From NCBI RefSeq assembly GCF_046365375.1, contig NZ_JBKEIT010000009.1:186001-250000 (forward strand): 64,000 bases of DNA. The letters are read 5' to 3'. This DNA is from Butyricimonas muris (GTDB taxonomy: Bacteria > Bacteroidota > Bacteroidia > Bacteroidales > Marinifilaceae). The stretch's first letter is position 1; every line of letters begins with the position of its first letter. The notes under the pieces were generated by a model. The model had not been told where the DNA came from. It saw only the letters and a program-made list of their open reading frames with translations, and did no database searches. Shown here piece by piece: positions 33,692 to 43,609 of this stretch. The position numbers and the translations under genes are program-made.

Positions 33692-35650
33692 TTACCAATT
33701 GGGATTCTGCTCACAACCCGAAATAAGAATCTCCTCACTACGGATCGGGAAAAGATAATCTCTCGGGGCAATAAATTGTCTTTTAGACCACACCACCACT
33801 GGCCCCTCGAAATTATTATAAAATTGTCTTTGAGTCTTCCCGGTAACAAGCCACCCGTAAAGTTTCGCGTTCAATTCTTCGGCAGCCGTCAACCAACGAC
33901 GTAAATTCCAAAAACGCCTGCCTTCAAAAGCGAACTCCACGTTCCACTCCTGCCTAATAATCTGACGCATGCCAACCTTCGTTCTCACCTTTCCCGGATC
34001 CGTAGAGTAATTTTGCCATGCCTCCTCCACATCAGGAATTCCGGCCCTCTCACGCACCGCATTCAACGGATCATAGACGTGTTCCTTATCGGGAATCTCC
34101 AAATACTCGTTCCAAGCCTCCGCTTTCATCAAATAAAGGTCTGCCAAACGGATAAGCACACAAGCCTCTTCATTAGAGAACGTATTTTTGTAATCTAGAT
34201 TGCTTTGAGAGGAACGAGAACCTTTTTTCATATAATATCCCGTCAAATTCTGCGCTTGAGAATTGGATATTCGCGTATATAACGTCCCGAATCGTTCACC
34301 TTGATAGGCTCTCACAAGATCATTCTCCGCATGAATAGTCTCTCCCCTCTGGAAATAACAGCGATCTGCCGCAATATGTGCATAAAAACGAGGTTCCCTG
34401 CGAAGATGCAAACGCAACACGCTATCAACGTCAAGCAAAACAACGTTTCTATATTTAGTATCTGTTTCTTTTCCTATTTGATAACGAGAAGAATAATCCC
34501 ATGTACGATCTTCATCTATAGGCACGCCATGCTCGGTGTAATACATCTCGACCATTTTAATACTTGGGGCAATACACCCGATAAGATCCGCATTATAATC
34601 AGGCGTCCCACTTCTGAAATAGGGGCGTGTCCACCTTGTCCATGATGTGGTAGCACGATTTTCATACTGAATCATAAAAATGGCTTCGCTACTTTCAAAA
34701 TTTCTTGCTAAAGATGACTCCTCAATATCCAACATAATATCACGTAACCCTCGATCATCTTCTACTGCCCCATCTGTCTTATTAGATATAAGTTTCTTAC
34801 CATTTTCCAAACAAATCATCAAAGCCGTATCAACAGCCTCCGCTGCACGCTTCCACTTTTCCCGGTCAGGAGTTGGGTTGAAAAAGTTTTCCCCACTTTT
34901 ACTGGTAAAGTTCGCCAAAGCCGGATTCCCGTTAAACAAAGGAGAAGCCGCATAAAACAAAGTCATAGCCTTAAGTGCCGCCGCTGATTCCAAACTGTGA
35001 TAAGCCCTACGGCTTACTGATTTTTGATTCATCGGGGGCAAATCCTTCATCGCTTCATCCAACAAAGTAACGATTTCTTCGACACAAGTATCAAACGGAG
35101 CGCGAGGTTGTTTCATTTCCCCGATACTAGCATTTGTGGCAACATTCTTCGGAACCAAGATAATAGGCCCGTATCGACGAAGTAATTCAAAATAATAATG
35201 CGCCTTAAGAGCCTTTATTTCAGCAGACCACAATACTTTCTCTTGTTCTTCCATGTTATATACCCCACCGATCTTCTCCAAAAAAGTGTTACAATAACGG
35301 ATTGCATTGTAAGCTGCATCCTTTCGCCAAATATTCCCGTAAGGATTCGCTGTCATTTGTAAACCATCTCCTATATAAAAACCCGCCCAATTATACGCAA
35401 ATTGCTGCCGAATAAAATCACCGGCTACCACCTCGTCTGCCCCGGTGTAAGCCGGATTAGAGATAATGGAAGTTGTATAAGGCGACAAGAAGGTGTGACA
35501 GAATTTAAACCAATTTTCCGCCTGATCCCGTTTTTCAAAAATGGTTTCAATCGTTTCAATGTCATTATCCGGAACGACATCCAAGTAGTTACACCCGGGA
35601 AAAAGTATGGTTAATATCAACAATAACGAATAAAAATGCTTCATAATCAT
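33692..35650 (-). CDS. RagB/SusD family outer-membrane lipoprotein (locus 2)
   Basis: 652 residues, longer than locus 1 SusD. Lipoprotein start LTILFPGCNYLDVVPDNDIE. SusD helices include WSAEIKALKAHYYFELLRRY and GPIILVPKN. The C-terminus has VRERAGIP, RQEWNVEFAFEGRRFWNLRR and ends in NPNW, the usual SusD tail. It binds substrate over the SusC pore. 12 bases after SusC. Confidence 0.95.
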   Translation of the reverse strand: MIMKHFYSLLLILTILFPGCNYLDVVPDNDIETIETIFEKRDQAENWFKFCHTFLSPYTTSIISNPAYTGADEVVAGDFIRQQFAYNWAGFYIGDGLQMTANPYGNIWRKDAAYNAIRYCNTFLEKIGGVYNMEEQEKVLWSAEIKALKAHYYFELLRRYGPIILVPKNVATNASIGEMKQPRAPFDTCVEEIVTLLDEAMKDLPPMNQKSVSRRAYHSLESAAALKAMTLFYAASPLFNGNPALANFTSKSGENFFNPTPDREKWKRAAEAVDTALMICLENGKKLISNKTDGAVEDDRGLRDIMLDIEESSLARNFESSEAIFMIQYENRATTSWTRWTRPYFRSGTPDYNADLIGCIAPSIKMVEMYYTEHGVPIDEDRTWDYSSRYQIGKETDTKYRNVVLLDVDSVLRLHLRREPRFYAHIAADRCYFQRGETIHAENDLVRAYQGERFGTLYTRISNSQAQNLTGYYMKKGSRSSQSNLDYKNTFSNEEACVLIRLADLYLMKAEAWNEYLEIPDKEHVYDPLNAVRERAGIPDVEEAWQNYSTDPGKVRTKVGMRQIIRQEWNVEFAFEGRRFWNLRRWLTAAEELNAKLYGWLVTGKTQRQFYNNFEGPVVVWSKRQFIAPRDYLFPIRSEEILISGCEQNPNW

Positions 35651-35662
35651 CGTGCATTAAAA

Positions 35663-38600
35663 TTAGAAACTAAAATTCAAGCCTACCGTATAGGTTTTTT
35701 GAATCGGATAATTAAAACCGTTTTCACCTAATTCAACATCCCATATTTTAAAATTGGATATCAAGAACGGATTATTGGCACGTGCAAAAAATTTCACATT
35801 CTGCAATTTCCATCGCTCCATCAATTTCCGCGGCATATTGTACGCCACCTCCAAAGAAGTACAACGCAAGAATCGACATTCCCGCATAAAATATGTACTC
35901 TTACGGACTTCGGACGCCTTACTATCATACCAATTTTCCTCGGGATTATGTTGTATTAAATTATATGTCGACAACCGGGGCCAAAATGGCTTCTTCGTCA
36001 TATTATCTTCCGACCAATGGTCTTTATAAATAGCTGTCAGCATAGCGTGGTCATCAACAAACGGCGATAATTTCTCTGGATTCATGAAAAACGAACGCTT
36101 GCCTGAGCCTTGAAATGCAAAACTGAATTCAAAGTTTTTATAATTGATAAATCCGTGGAAACCATATATCAACTGAGGGGTCTCCGGGAAACCGATAAAC
36201 GTGGCATCGTTCACATCAATCATGCCGTCACCATTGATATCACGATAGCGAATATCCCCGGGCTTCACATCACCACTTTGCTTGGGTGAATTATCTATCT
36301 CCGCTTGGTCTTGAAATACTCCTTCTGCAATGTATCCTATCGCTTGAGAAATTTCTTTTCCTACCTTCTTTTGCCATACAGGTTTGTCACTGGCTTCTTC
36401 AATAGCTTTATACACCACTTTATTATAAGTAAGGGTTCCATTCAAAATAATCCAAAAATCAGGCGTGAAAGCATGTTGTATTTTACCGGAAAAATCAATT
36501 CCACGAGAACGGGATTTACCGATATTATCCAATTGAGAATACTCGATACCCATGTTTGCCGGTACATTCGTACGGTACCCTATAATATTATGCCTGATTT
36601 CTTGGTAAGCATCTAAAGTGAATTCTACAAGACCTTTGAACAACTTCGTTTCGATACCCAAATTTAACTGTTCCGCAATTTCCCATTTAATTTTCTCATT
36701 AGCATAATATAGTACTTTTTTAGCCACAAAAGCACTACCACCGGTACCGGATTCCGGATCCGTAAATCCCATTTGTCCCACTAAATTAGGCAAATAAACA
36801 AAGCGGGGAGAGGCCACGATACCGTCATTACCGACTTGCCCGTAGGATGCCCTGAACTTCAAAAAATCCAACCATTTAGACGTCGACGCCATAAACGGCT
36901 CGCTAGTTACAACCCATGCAATCCCACCAGCAGGGAAAAAGCCCATTTGGTTATTCTCGGCAAAACGTTCAGAACCGTTATATCCAAAACTACCTTCAAC
37001 AAAATAACGGTCTTTATACCCGTAACTCCCACGCATAGAATACGTCAAGTTACGTTGTGGCATTCCGTCCAACACTTTTTGAATGGGTGTATAGGTATAT
37101 TCCGAAGCTTGAAAAACTGCTGTTAACGAAGTTTGGTGTTCCTTCCAAGCCGCAGAATGCAACAGGCGTGCTTCATACGTAACCCTCGTGTTGGTTGTTG
37201 AAACCCTAGCATCAGAATCTATCGTTAAAGCCCTGTAAGACGTTACGGATAAATCTTGTAAAGTATGTTTACCCGTTTCAAAATCGTAATTAAGCAGTGA
37301 ATATTTAGCCGGTATCGTCTTAAAACCGGTAGTATAATAGCCGGCTTGTGATACGGAAACACTTGCTCTCGCTTCCAAGCCTTTCACGAGACTGGAAAGA
37401 TTATGAATATATTCTGCCCTATTCGTTGTAGAATAACGTGTCCTTTCCAGATACCCTCTATGCAATTGCATATAAGGATTAATTTGTTTTTCAGACTCTG
37501 TTGTCCCGAAACGAAGGTGAGGCCAATTGTATGTATCATCCCCGGGATAAAGTGGAGCGAAATCCACAGGAGAAGCATTAAACGCTAATGAATAAGCTTG
37601 AGTAACACTCTCTAGCGGACCATGGTATTTATCTATTGTCGTCGATGAATTAACCACTAATTTAATACCAGCTTTTAAATCTATATTCAAATTAGCCCTG
37701 AACGAAGTTTGATTATTCGTGATATTACAGTCAAAATCATTTAATTTGTCCGTTTTCAACATACCCATATCACGATTGTAATTCACGGAAGCATAGTACT
37801 GAAGCACTTTTCCTCCTCCGCGAATATTCACCCCTAAATGATGGTTTGTATTATAATCCTTAAACATGATTTTATACCAGTCGTTAGCCGGATACACCCA
37901 AGAAGGATACTTACCAGAGGCTGTACGATTTATCCGTTCTACGCTATATTTAGGAGTTGCCAATGGGTCGCGAGCAAGCAAAGCCTGATTATACATTTTC
38001 ATGTAATCAATCGGATCCACCACATCAAGTTCTTTTGTCGGCATCGAAAATACAGCCTCGTAACGAGCCGTGGCATACACACTTCCCTCCTGTCCTTTCT
38101 TCGTGGTCACTAAAATCACACCATTCGCTCCACGGGCACCATACATAGCCGTGGCTGAGGCATCTTTCATCACGCTGAAAGACTCAATATCCTCCGGGGC
38201 AATGCGTGCCAAGTCCAACTTGGAAGATTCCACTCCGTCCAACAGGATCAACGGGTCTATATTCGCCCCGGTCTGAAATGACGTGATTCCACGGATATAA
38301 AATTTTGTATTCATCTCTTCCTCGGTCAAGGCGGCTGGAAGACCTCCCGTTTGCCAACCGATCATACCCGCAATTTTACCGGCAAAACTTGAAGTCAAGT
38401 CACTGTTTGAGGATTTCAAATCCATCGGACGTACCGTCGTGATAGCCGATACCACGCTCTCTTTTTTCTGCGTACCAAACGCCACAACCACTGTCTCATC
38501 CAGTTCCTGACTCTCCTCTTTCATGGTAACACGAAGTGTATCCTTTGCCGTTCTCTCGAAAAAGTCCAATGTTTCCCTTTTAAAACCGATAAAAGAAAAT

Positions 38601-39127
38601 TCCAATGTCCCTTTCAGCATAGGTAAATCCAAGGCGAACCACCCGTCTGCATTCGTGGACGTTCCCAATGCTACTCCGGATACCTTCACCGTCACACCCG
38701 GAATCGGTTGCTTTTTCGTGTCGTACACGAATCCTTTCAAACGAATAGATTTCTTTTCCTCTTTCGTATCCCGCGGCTGAATCACTATCACCTCATCTTC
38801 AATTCGATAAATAAATCCCGTACCACGAAGTACCTCATCCAAAATTTGCTGAATTGTGGCATCCTTCACATTCAAGGATTTCACCCGCAAATTTCTCACG
38901 TCATCCACGTTATAAATAAACGTGAACGCAGTGTTTTTTCTAATCGCAGAAAATACTTCTGTCAAAGAAACATCTTCCAACGAAAGTGTCAATCTTGCCT
39001 CCTGCGAATAAGTCGTTGCCGACACAGACACGGATAACAAGAAAAAAAGCACAAAAAATTTCATAGTCAACAACTTTTTACGTAGCCTTATTTTCATAAG
39101 ACCACTCGAGTTACACTTTTTTTTCAT
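35663..39127 (-). CDS. SusC/RagA TonB-linked outer-membrane protein with STN domain (locus 2)
   Basis: 1154 residues. Signal peptide to about ATTYSQ, STN domain (LTLSLEDVSLTEVFSAIRKN), carboxypeptidase-like domain (KGFVYDTKKQPIPGVTVKVS), TonB-box region (LDETVVVAFGTQKK), plug (FSVMKDASATAMYGARGANG), then the barrel ending YTVGLNFSF. It is a signal-transducing uptake porin. A hairpin lies in the 80-base gap after FecR. Confidence 0.96.
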   Translation of the reverse strand: MKKKCNSSGLMKIRLRKKLLTMKFFVLFFLLSVSVSATTYSQEARLTLSLEDVSLTEVFSAIRKNTAFTFIYNVDDVRNLRVKSLNVKDATIQQILDEVLRGTGFIYRIEDEVIVIQPRDTKEEKKSIRLKGFVYDTKKQPIPGVTVKVSGVALGTSTNADGWFALDLPMLKGTLEFSFIGFKRETLDFFERTAKDTLRVTMKEESQELDETVVVAFGTQKKESVVSAITTVRPMDLKSSNSDLTSSFAGKIAGMIGWQTGGLPAALTEEEMNTKFYIRGITSFQTGANIDPLILLDGVESSKLDLARIAPEDIESFSVMKDASATAMYGARGANGVILVTTKKGQEGSVYATARYEAVFSMPTKELDVVDPIDYMKMYNQALLARDPLATPKYSVERINRTASGKYPSWVYPANDWYKIMFKDYNTNHHLGVNIRGGGKVLQYYASVNYNRDMGMLKTDKLNDFDCNITNNQTSFRANLNIDLKAGIKLVVNSSTTIDKYHGPLESVTQAYSLAFNASPVDFAPLYPGDDTYNWPHLRFGTTESEKQINPYMQLHRGYLERTRYSTTNRAEYIHNLSSLVKGLEARASVSVSQAGYYTTGFKTIPAKYSLLNYDFETGKHTLQDLSVTSYRALTIDSDARVSTTNTRVTYEARLLHSAAWKEHQTSLTAVFQASEYTYTPIQKVLDGMPQRNLTYSMRGSYGYKDRYFVEGSFGYNGSERFAENNQMGFFPAGGIAWVVTSEPFMASTSKWLDFLKFRASYGQVGNDGIVASPRFVYLPNLVGQMGFTDPESGTGGSAFVAKKVLYYANEKIKWEIAEQLNLGIETKLFKGLVEFTLDAYQEIRHNIIGYRTNVPANMGIEYSQLDNIGKSRSRGIDFSGKIQHAFTPDFWIILNGTLTYNKVVYKAIEEASDKPVWQKKVGKEISQAIGYIAEGVFQDQAEIDNSPKQSGDVKPGDIRYRDINGDGMIDVNDATFIGFPETPQLIYGFHGFINYKNFEFSFAFQGSGKRSFFMNPEKLSPFVDDHAMLTAIYKDHWSEDNMTKKPFWPRLSTYNLIQHNPEENWYDSKASEVRKSTYFMRECRFLRCTSLEVAYNMPRKLMERWKLQNVKFFARANNPFLISNFKIWDVELGENGFNYPIQKTYTVGLNFSF

Positions 39128-39175
39128 AACTTTGTTTCTGAATTTTACATTGAATTAATTTATTGAATGTATTCT

Positions 39176-39203
39176 GACAGGTAGCGTGGGGGCGTTACCT
39201 GTC
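39176..39203 (-). promoter_or_regulatory. Hairpin between fecR and susC (locus 2)
   Basis: 11-bp stem (GACAGGTAGCG with CGTTACCTGTC on the plus strand, one G-T pair) and loop TGGGGG, starting 5 bases after the FecR stop. Same design and place as at 8093-8114. There is no T-run on the coding strand. Confidence 0.6.
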
Positions 39204-39207
39204 TTTT

Positions 39208-40377
39208 TCATTCACACACGTTTATAGTCCTATCTTTTATATCAAATTTCACTCGTTTTGTCTGTTCTATTCTCCTTAATATTTGCTCTATATTTTCGTA
39301 GCGCTTAACTTCCACGGAAAACCTCATGGACTTCACCCCCGGGTTCACGTAAAAAATATTCACGTTATACCAGCGAGCCATGACATCCAAAATCGTTTCC
39401 AAATCCGTATCCTCGAAATAAAAAATTCCCTCACGCCACAACGAATAATTCCGAGCTTCAACCTGTTTCACCTCAAACCCAAGTTTCCCGTTCTGCCATA
39501 TTCCTTGTTGATTAGGTATCAAGGTCACGCTATCTGCCCCTCTTTGCAATTGTACTTTCCCCTCGACCAACGTCGTGACCACCCTTTCGCTGTACGCCGA
39601 AACATTGAAACTTGTACCCAGCACCCTAACATTCACACCATTTACCGCCACGACAAAGGGTTTCCCGACATTCTTCGCCACCTCGAAATATCCCTCTCCC
39701 GTCATCTCCACTTTCCGCAGGTCCCCGGTAAAATGAACGGGATATTTTAAGGTTGACTCGGAATTTAACCAAACACGGGTTCCGTCCGCCAACTCCAAAG
39801 CAAACTCTCCACCGCGGGGTACTCTCAACGTGTTATACCTCTCGCCCGCTAACGGTATCTCCACGGAATCACTCCCCGTGTACTTTACCATTTTGTCCGA
39901 TGTTTGAATTTCAGTTCCTCCCGCCTCTTCTATGCGCAATCGTGTCGTGTCGTTCAACTCGACCTTGCGCCCGTCAGCCAATTGCAATTGGGCCTTCACC
40001 ACACCATGAGTAATGGCAACCATCTGCACGGGTACTTGCTCCCGTGATGTATCCCGGCTTATAAACCAAAAAGCCGCAATTGTCAATGGCAGTACAATCG
40101 CCGCCGCGTATCTGCTCCACACGATACGCCGTTGTTTCCTTATCCGTTGTTTCGTGAGTTCCCAACGGGCATCTGTCATCCGTCGTCCCGCGGCTTGTTC
40201 TTCCCACACTTTATCGTTTGTTTCCAACGATATTTTCAACCGCTCGTACTCCTCTTGATGTCGCCCGTCTTCCGCGAGCCAACGGGATAATTCCTCCCGT
40301 TCCCTCTCGTCCATTGTTCCCGTCAGTTCTTTCGCTATCAGCCGGGCAATCATCATTCGTCGTTCTAATAAATCCAT
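39208..40377 (-). CDS. FecR-family anti-sigma factor (locus 2)
   Basis: 389 residues. Cytoplasmic sigma-binding N-terminus (ELTGTMDEREREELSRWLAE), one membrane helix at about 88-106 (YAAAIVLPLTIAAFWFI), FecR domain (VPRGGEFALELADGTRVWLN and FVVAVNGVNVRVLGTSFN) and DUF4974 domain at the end. It lies 93 bases after its sigma gene, the normal arrangement, unlike loci 1 and 3. Confidence 0.95.
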   Translation of the reverse strand: MDLLERRMMIARLIAKELTGTMDEREREELSRWLAEDGRHQEEYERLKISLETNDKVWEEQAAGRRMTDARWELTKQRIRKQRRIVWSRYAAAIVLPLTIAAFWFISRDTSREQVPVQMVAITHGVVKAQLQLADGRKVELNDTTRLRIEEAGGTEIQTSDKMVKYTGSDSVEIPLAGERYNTLRVPRGGEFALELADGTRVWLNSESTLKYPVHFTGDLRKVEMTGEGYFEVAKNVGKPFVVAVNGVNVRVLGTSFNVSAYSERVVTTLVEGKVQLQRGADSVTLIPNQQGIWQNGKLGFEVKQVEARNYSLWREGIFYFEDTDLETILDVMARWYNVNIFYVNPGVKSMRFSVEVKRYENIEQILRRIEQTKRVKFDIKDRTINVCE

Positions 40378-40470
40378 ATAATTATTGTTGTTTTACCCTA
40401 GAGATTACTTCAAAACCCAAGTGGGTGGGTAAAACAGCAAAAAAAATTCAAAGAAAGACGATTTTAACAT

Positions 40471-41010
40471 TTAATCGCTCAAAAGGAACGTCAAAATAAG
40501 GAAATAATTTTTTGATAATAAACCTCTTAATGTCACGTAAGCCGATTTCTTCAAATCTTTCACCGTGTTCACGGAAATCTGTAACTCTTCGGCAACCTCC
40601 GTGTTGTTCATACCTTCCAAATTCAATCGAATAATCTCACGAGTCCGGGGTGGCAATTGCTCTATTGCCGCGTACAAAATCCGTATGGTTTCCTGACGTG
40701 TCGCCTCTTCCAGAAAATTATAATCATCCGCATCATCTTCATCCAACTGTGCGAAATAATGCTCCGCCGCACGTTGATGTTTACAATGATTCCAGTACAA
40801 ATGCCTCGCCACCGTGTATAAAAAGGCCTTCCCGTACTCCACGGAAATAATCTCCTCCCGCCGCTCAAACACTCGCATGAATGCCTCCTGCGCCAAATCT
40901 GCCGCCAATTCATCGTCACCCGTGTAACGTCGCATAAACGCCTGCACGGCTGGAAAATTCTCCCGAAAGAATTTCTCAAACTCTTTATCTGACTTAATAA
41001 CAACACCCAT
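40471..41010 (-). CDS. ECF RNA polymerase sigma-70 factor (locus 2)
   Basis: 179 residues. Region 2: FQRENF-like start EKFFRENFPAVQAFMRRYTG and AADLAQEAFMRVFERREE. Region 4: LPPRTREIIRLNLEGMNNTE and VAEELQISVNTVKDLKKSAY. It likely drives or boosts locus 2. The -7 box ends only 7 bases before the ATG, so the transcript may be nearly leaderless. Confidence 0.94.
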   Translation of the reverse strand: MGVVIKSDKEFEKFFRENFPAVQAFMRRYTGDDELAADLAQEAFMRVFERREEIISVEYGKAFLYTVARHLYWNHCKHQRAAEHYFAQLDEDDADDYNFLEEATRQETIRILYAAIEQLPPRTREIIRLNLEGMNNTEVAEELQISVNTVKDLKKSAYVTLRGLLSKNYFLILTFLLSD

Positions 41011-41017
41011 GATGTTG

Positions 41018-41047
41018 CAAAAGTAATGATTTATTCAATTAATCCAA
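41018..41047 (-). promoter_or_regulatory. Promoter for the locus 2 sigma gene
   Basis: On the minus strand TTG, 19 bases, TACTTTTG (perfect TAnnTTTG), ending 7 bases before the ATG at 41010. Confidence 0.65.
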
Positions 41048-41095
41048 CACTGAAATTCCATTTGGAAATACATCAATATCTCATCCAAAATTTTT

Positions 41096-41716
41096 TCACT
41101 TTTGTTTTGGTGATTTTATCACCCGTCGCAACGAACTCACCGGAATGGTCAACTTCACGTTCATTTGCAAATGATAAGGCGGTTGATTGGAAAAGTATAT
41201 CGCACGGATACTCGATACCATCGACACCATATTTCCCCGGTCATCCATGATCGGACCGCCACTTGAACCTTTCGCGAAATCAGCGGTCATCTCCATCCTG
41301 CGGGAAAAAGGATCACCCGGGTTCAAGGCAATCGTCCGTGACACCCTGCCGTGCGTGTACGCGTACGGGTAGCCTTCCGGGTTACTCAACAAATGCACGT
41401 TCGCCCCCGCCGGAAGATCATCGCCCAAGGGCATCGGGGTAAGCACATCCCCCCGGGTATCAATCTTGAAGAAAGCCATATCCGCCGCCTTGTTAAAACT
41501 GAGAATTTCCGTGATAGGGTAAGCCCGACCGTCCTCTGTCGCCACGAATATCACGCTATCCGCCGGGTTCAACTTCGCTGCCGGATCAAGTAATTCCCAA
41601 AACACGTGAAAGTTGGTCACGCAAACACCGTCCGCTGTCAACACGACGGCTGTTGCCCACCCGTAAACCATATCCGGACGTGTCGTCACTCCTTGGTATT
41701 TATTTACCGTCAACAC
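41096..41716 (-). CDS. Trypsin-like serine protease domain (second part of a split gene)
   Basis: 206 residues from a GTG at 41716. It is a chymotrypsin/HtrA-fold protease body with an apparently complete triad: H37 (VTNFHVFW), D79 (ADMAFFKID) and S152 (GSSGGP). It has no signal peptide of its own; the export signal is in the upstream frame ending at 41710. The two frames overlap by 7 bases, and a one-base change would join them as ...KARK..ASVLTV..., the usual junction of a single exported protease. Either a frameshift mutation, a sequencing error, ribosomal -1 shifting, or coupled re-initiation at the GTG would explain this. Confidence 0.75.
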   Translation of the reverse strand: MLTVNKYQGVTTRPDMVYGWATAVVLTADGVCVTNFHVFWELLDPAAKLNPADSVIFVATEDGRAYPITEILSFNKAADMAFFKIDTRGDVLTPMPLGDDLPAGANVHLLSNPEGYPYAYTHGRVSRTIALNPGDPFSRRMEMTADFAKGSSGGPIMDDRGNMVSMVSSIRAIYFSNQPPYHLQMNVKLTIPVSSLRRVIKSPKQK

Positions 41717-42012
41717 GCTCGCCCGCCTTTCCTTGCCTTGATTATATTCTCCGGTGTCATCTCCCGTTTCCCCGCACGCCGGGGCTCGATATTCACCGGA
41801 GTACTCTCCTTCACCCCTTGCGCTTGCTGCCGCAACGCCCGCATTCCCTTGAATAAAGGCAACACCCCTTCCTTCTTCAACGAATCAAGCAAAGCGGCCT
41901 CCTGCCGGGTATAATCCCGGTAAACCACCTCTTGCGCCATGCCTCTCCCGTTCCCTACTAAAAAACAACACAACAAAATACACGATAACTTACTACAAAA
42001 TTCCATAATCAT
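41710..42012 (-). CDS. Signal-peptide portion of the split trypsin-like protease
   Basis: 100 residues from the ATG at 42012 (MIMEFCSKLSCILLCCFLVG); a second ATG lies at 42006. Signal peptide up to GMAQ, then a helical propeptide-like stretch (RDYTRQEAALLDSLKKEG) and a basic end that stops at 41710, just where the protease frame begins. Alone it has no recognisable function. Most simply it is the N-terminus of the protease at 41,096 in another frame. Confidence 0.65.
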   Translation of the reverse strand: MIMEFCSKLSCILLCCFLVGNGRGMAQEVVYRDYTRQEAALLDSLKKEGVLPLFKGMRALRQQAQGVKESTPVNIEPRRAGKREMTPENIIKARKGGRAC

Positions 42013-42072
42013 CTTTTTAAATTTAATGTACACCCATATAACAATTCAGAAAGGCAAAAGAGGTATCCGCCG

Positions 42073-42127
42073 CGAAAAAAAATTCCGCCACTCCCGTTTT
42101 CATGTATTAATGAAACAGAAGTGGCGG
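42073..42127 (-). terminator. Rho-independent terminator after the thioredoxin-fold gene
   Basis: On the minus strand CCGCCACT/AGTGGCGG plus GTTTCAT/ATGAAAAC form a long stem, followed by AATTTTTTTT. This is the clearest intrinsic terminator of the window. It ends the phosphatase/GH92 operon. Confidence 0.9.
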
Positions 42128-42154
42128 TAACCACAAAAATGCATTATCTTCTAC

Positions 42155-43564
42155 TTACAACTTCCTGTTATTCACATCCCTCAATTTCCATTCCAACTCT
42201 TTCATAAGTGCTTTATTGTCACTCCTAATATCTTTCTGGAAATAAATTGCTTGCTCCAGCACCGTCTTGGCATCCTCGAAATACCCGATTCGAGCCAAAA
42301 AATCAGCTACATAGAAAGCCGTTTCACCATACAAGCGATTCGCATTAAAAGCATAAAGAACCCACTCTCTACACGACTCCTTAGTCTTTTCATCCGAAGG
42401 TGAAAGTTTCCAGAAATAATCCGTCCACTCCACGATACGGGGTGTCGTGAGTTCCCCGCGCTTCAAAATACCTCTGGCAAACGATTTCAAAAACTCCGTC
42501 TGCCCTTCCTTACGAATCTCATCTATCACACGATCCTTCTCCGCCTTCATCAAAGTATCGAGGGGATATTCTTGCATCAACCGTTCCATAAAACGAGGAA
42601 ATTCCACCTTGAACTCCTCTTCCCCAACACGATTTTCCGCCCAATAGCAAAGCTTAATATACTGAGGCGTAGCAAAAAACAAGCCACGCCCTCGAGAGAT
42701 ATCCAAATCTCCATCCAACACGTTACCGTTCGGGTATATCTTCCCTCCATAATCGGCGAACTTCGCTTTCAAAACCAACAATTCGTTCAACCATTCCCAG
42801 TTTGCCGTTTGAATACTCTGTTTCAAAAATCTCGAAATATGATACTGCACGGGAAATACCGTGTAATAAATAAAATCCCCGTAAAACTTCTCATCCAAAA
42901 TCCGCCCGTCATTGCTAACCTTCATCGTTTCATCCACCAAACGAGTCATCAGTTCCTTGTCATACAAAGACATCTCTTCGAGTAACTTATTATTTTTGCT
43001 AATCAACTCCTCGGTCGGCATAGCTTTCAAACAAAGATTCACGGCCGCCGGCTTGTTACGCTCATTGGCAGATTGATAATATTCATACAGCATATCCCTA
43101 TCGGCTGTTCCGTTTTTCACGGCTGCCACAAAATTATCTTTTCCCCCGTGACGCTCGTACAGGGCAATCATTCTCCCCTCGGAAATAAAATGCTCTGCAT
43201 TCCCGGCTCCCGTCATTTTATGCACCACATCCCCTTTGCCATTGATAAAATAGAATGTCGGGTAAGCATCCGCCGGATATTTCTCCGTGAATTTCTTACC
43301 TTCCGGACTCTCGGCATCTATTTTATAATTGATAAAATTCGAGTTATAAAACGCACCCACCTTTTCTTGGGGGAAAACTTTAGTTGCCACTTGCTTACAG
43401 GGACCACACCAAGTGGTGTAAACATCCACGAAGACCACTTTATTTTTCTTCTTTGCTTGAGCCAAAACTTTATCCCAAGTACCCGACTCAAACTTCACAC
43501 CTTGCGCCTCAACCGATAGAGAAGCAAACATCACGCAAACCAACAATAGTACTACTTTTTTCAT
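42155..43564 (-). CDS. Exported thioredoxin-fold protein
   Basis: 469 residues. Signal peptide 1-20 (LLLVCVMFASLSVEAQ), thioredoxin domain at about 22-135 with the W52-C53-G54-P55-C56-K57 redox site (TTWCGPCK) and the cis-Pro region DAYPTFYFI. A helical domain of about 330 residues of unknown function follows. It probably keeps periplasmic cysteines reduced or acts as a reductase for envelope proteins. Last gene of the phosphatase operon, 45 bases after the GH92 gene. Confidence 0.88.
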   Translation of the reverse strand: MKKVVLLLVCVMFASLSVEAQGVKFESGTWDKVLAQAKKKNKVVFVDVYTTWCGPCKQVATKVFPQEKVGAFYNSNFINYKIDAESPEGKKFTEKYPADAYPTFYFINGKGDVVHKMTGAGNAEHFISEGRMIALYERHGGKDNFVAAVKNGTADRDMLYEYYQSANERNKPAAVNLCLKAMPTEELISKNNKLLEEMSLYDKELMTRLVDETMKVSNDGRILDEKFYGDFIYYTVFPVQYHISRFLKQSIQTANWEWLNELLVLKAKFADYGGKIYPNGNVLDGDLDISRGRGLFFATPQYIKLCYWAENRVGEEEFKVEFPRFMERLMQEYPLDTLMKAEKDRVIDEIRKEGQTEFLKSFARGILKRGELTTPRIVEWTDYFWKLSPSDEKTKESCREWVLYAFNANRLYGETAFYVADFLARIGYFEDAKTVLEQAIYFQKDIRSDNKALMKELEWKLRDVNNRKL

Positions 43565-43609
43565 ATTCTAAAATATACTGTTAATAATTTATTTATCCAT
43601 ACACTCACT

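Noticed and set aside
39128..39207. Hairpin with T-run as a terminator
   Set aside because: The T-run follows the stem only on the plus strand, where no gene is transcribed toward it. On the coding minus strand it lacks a T-run.
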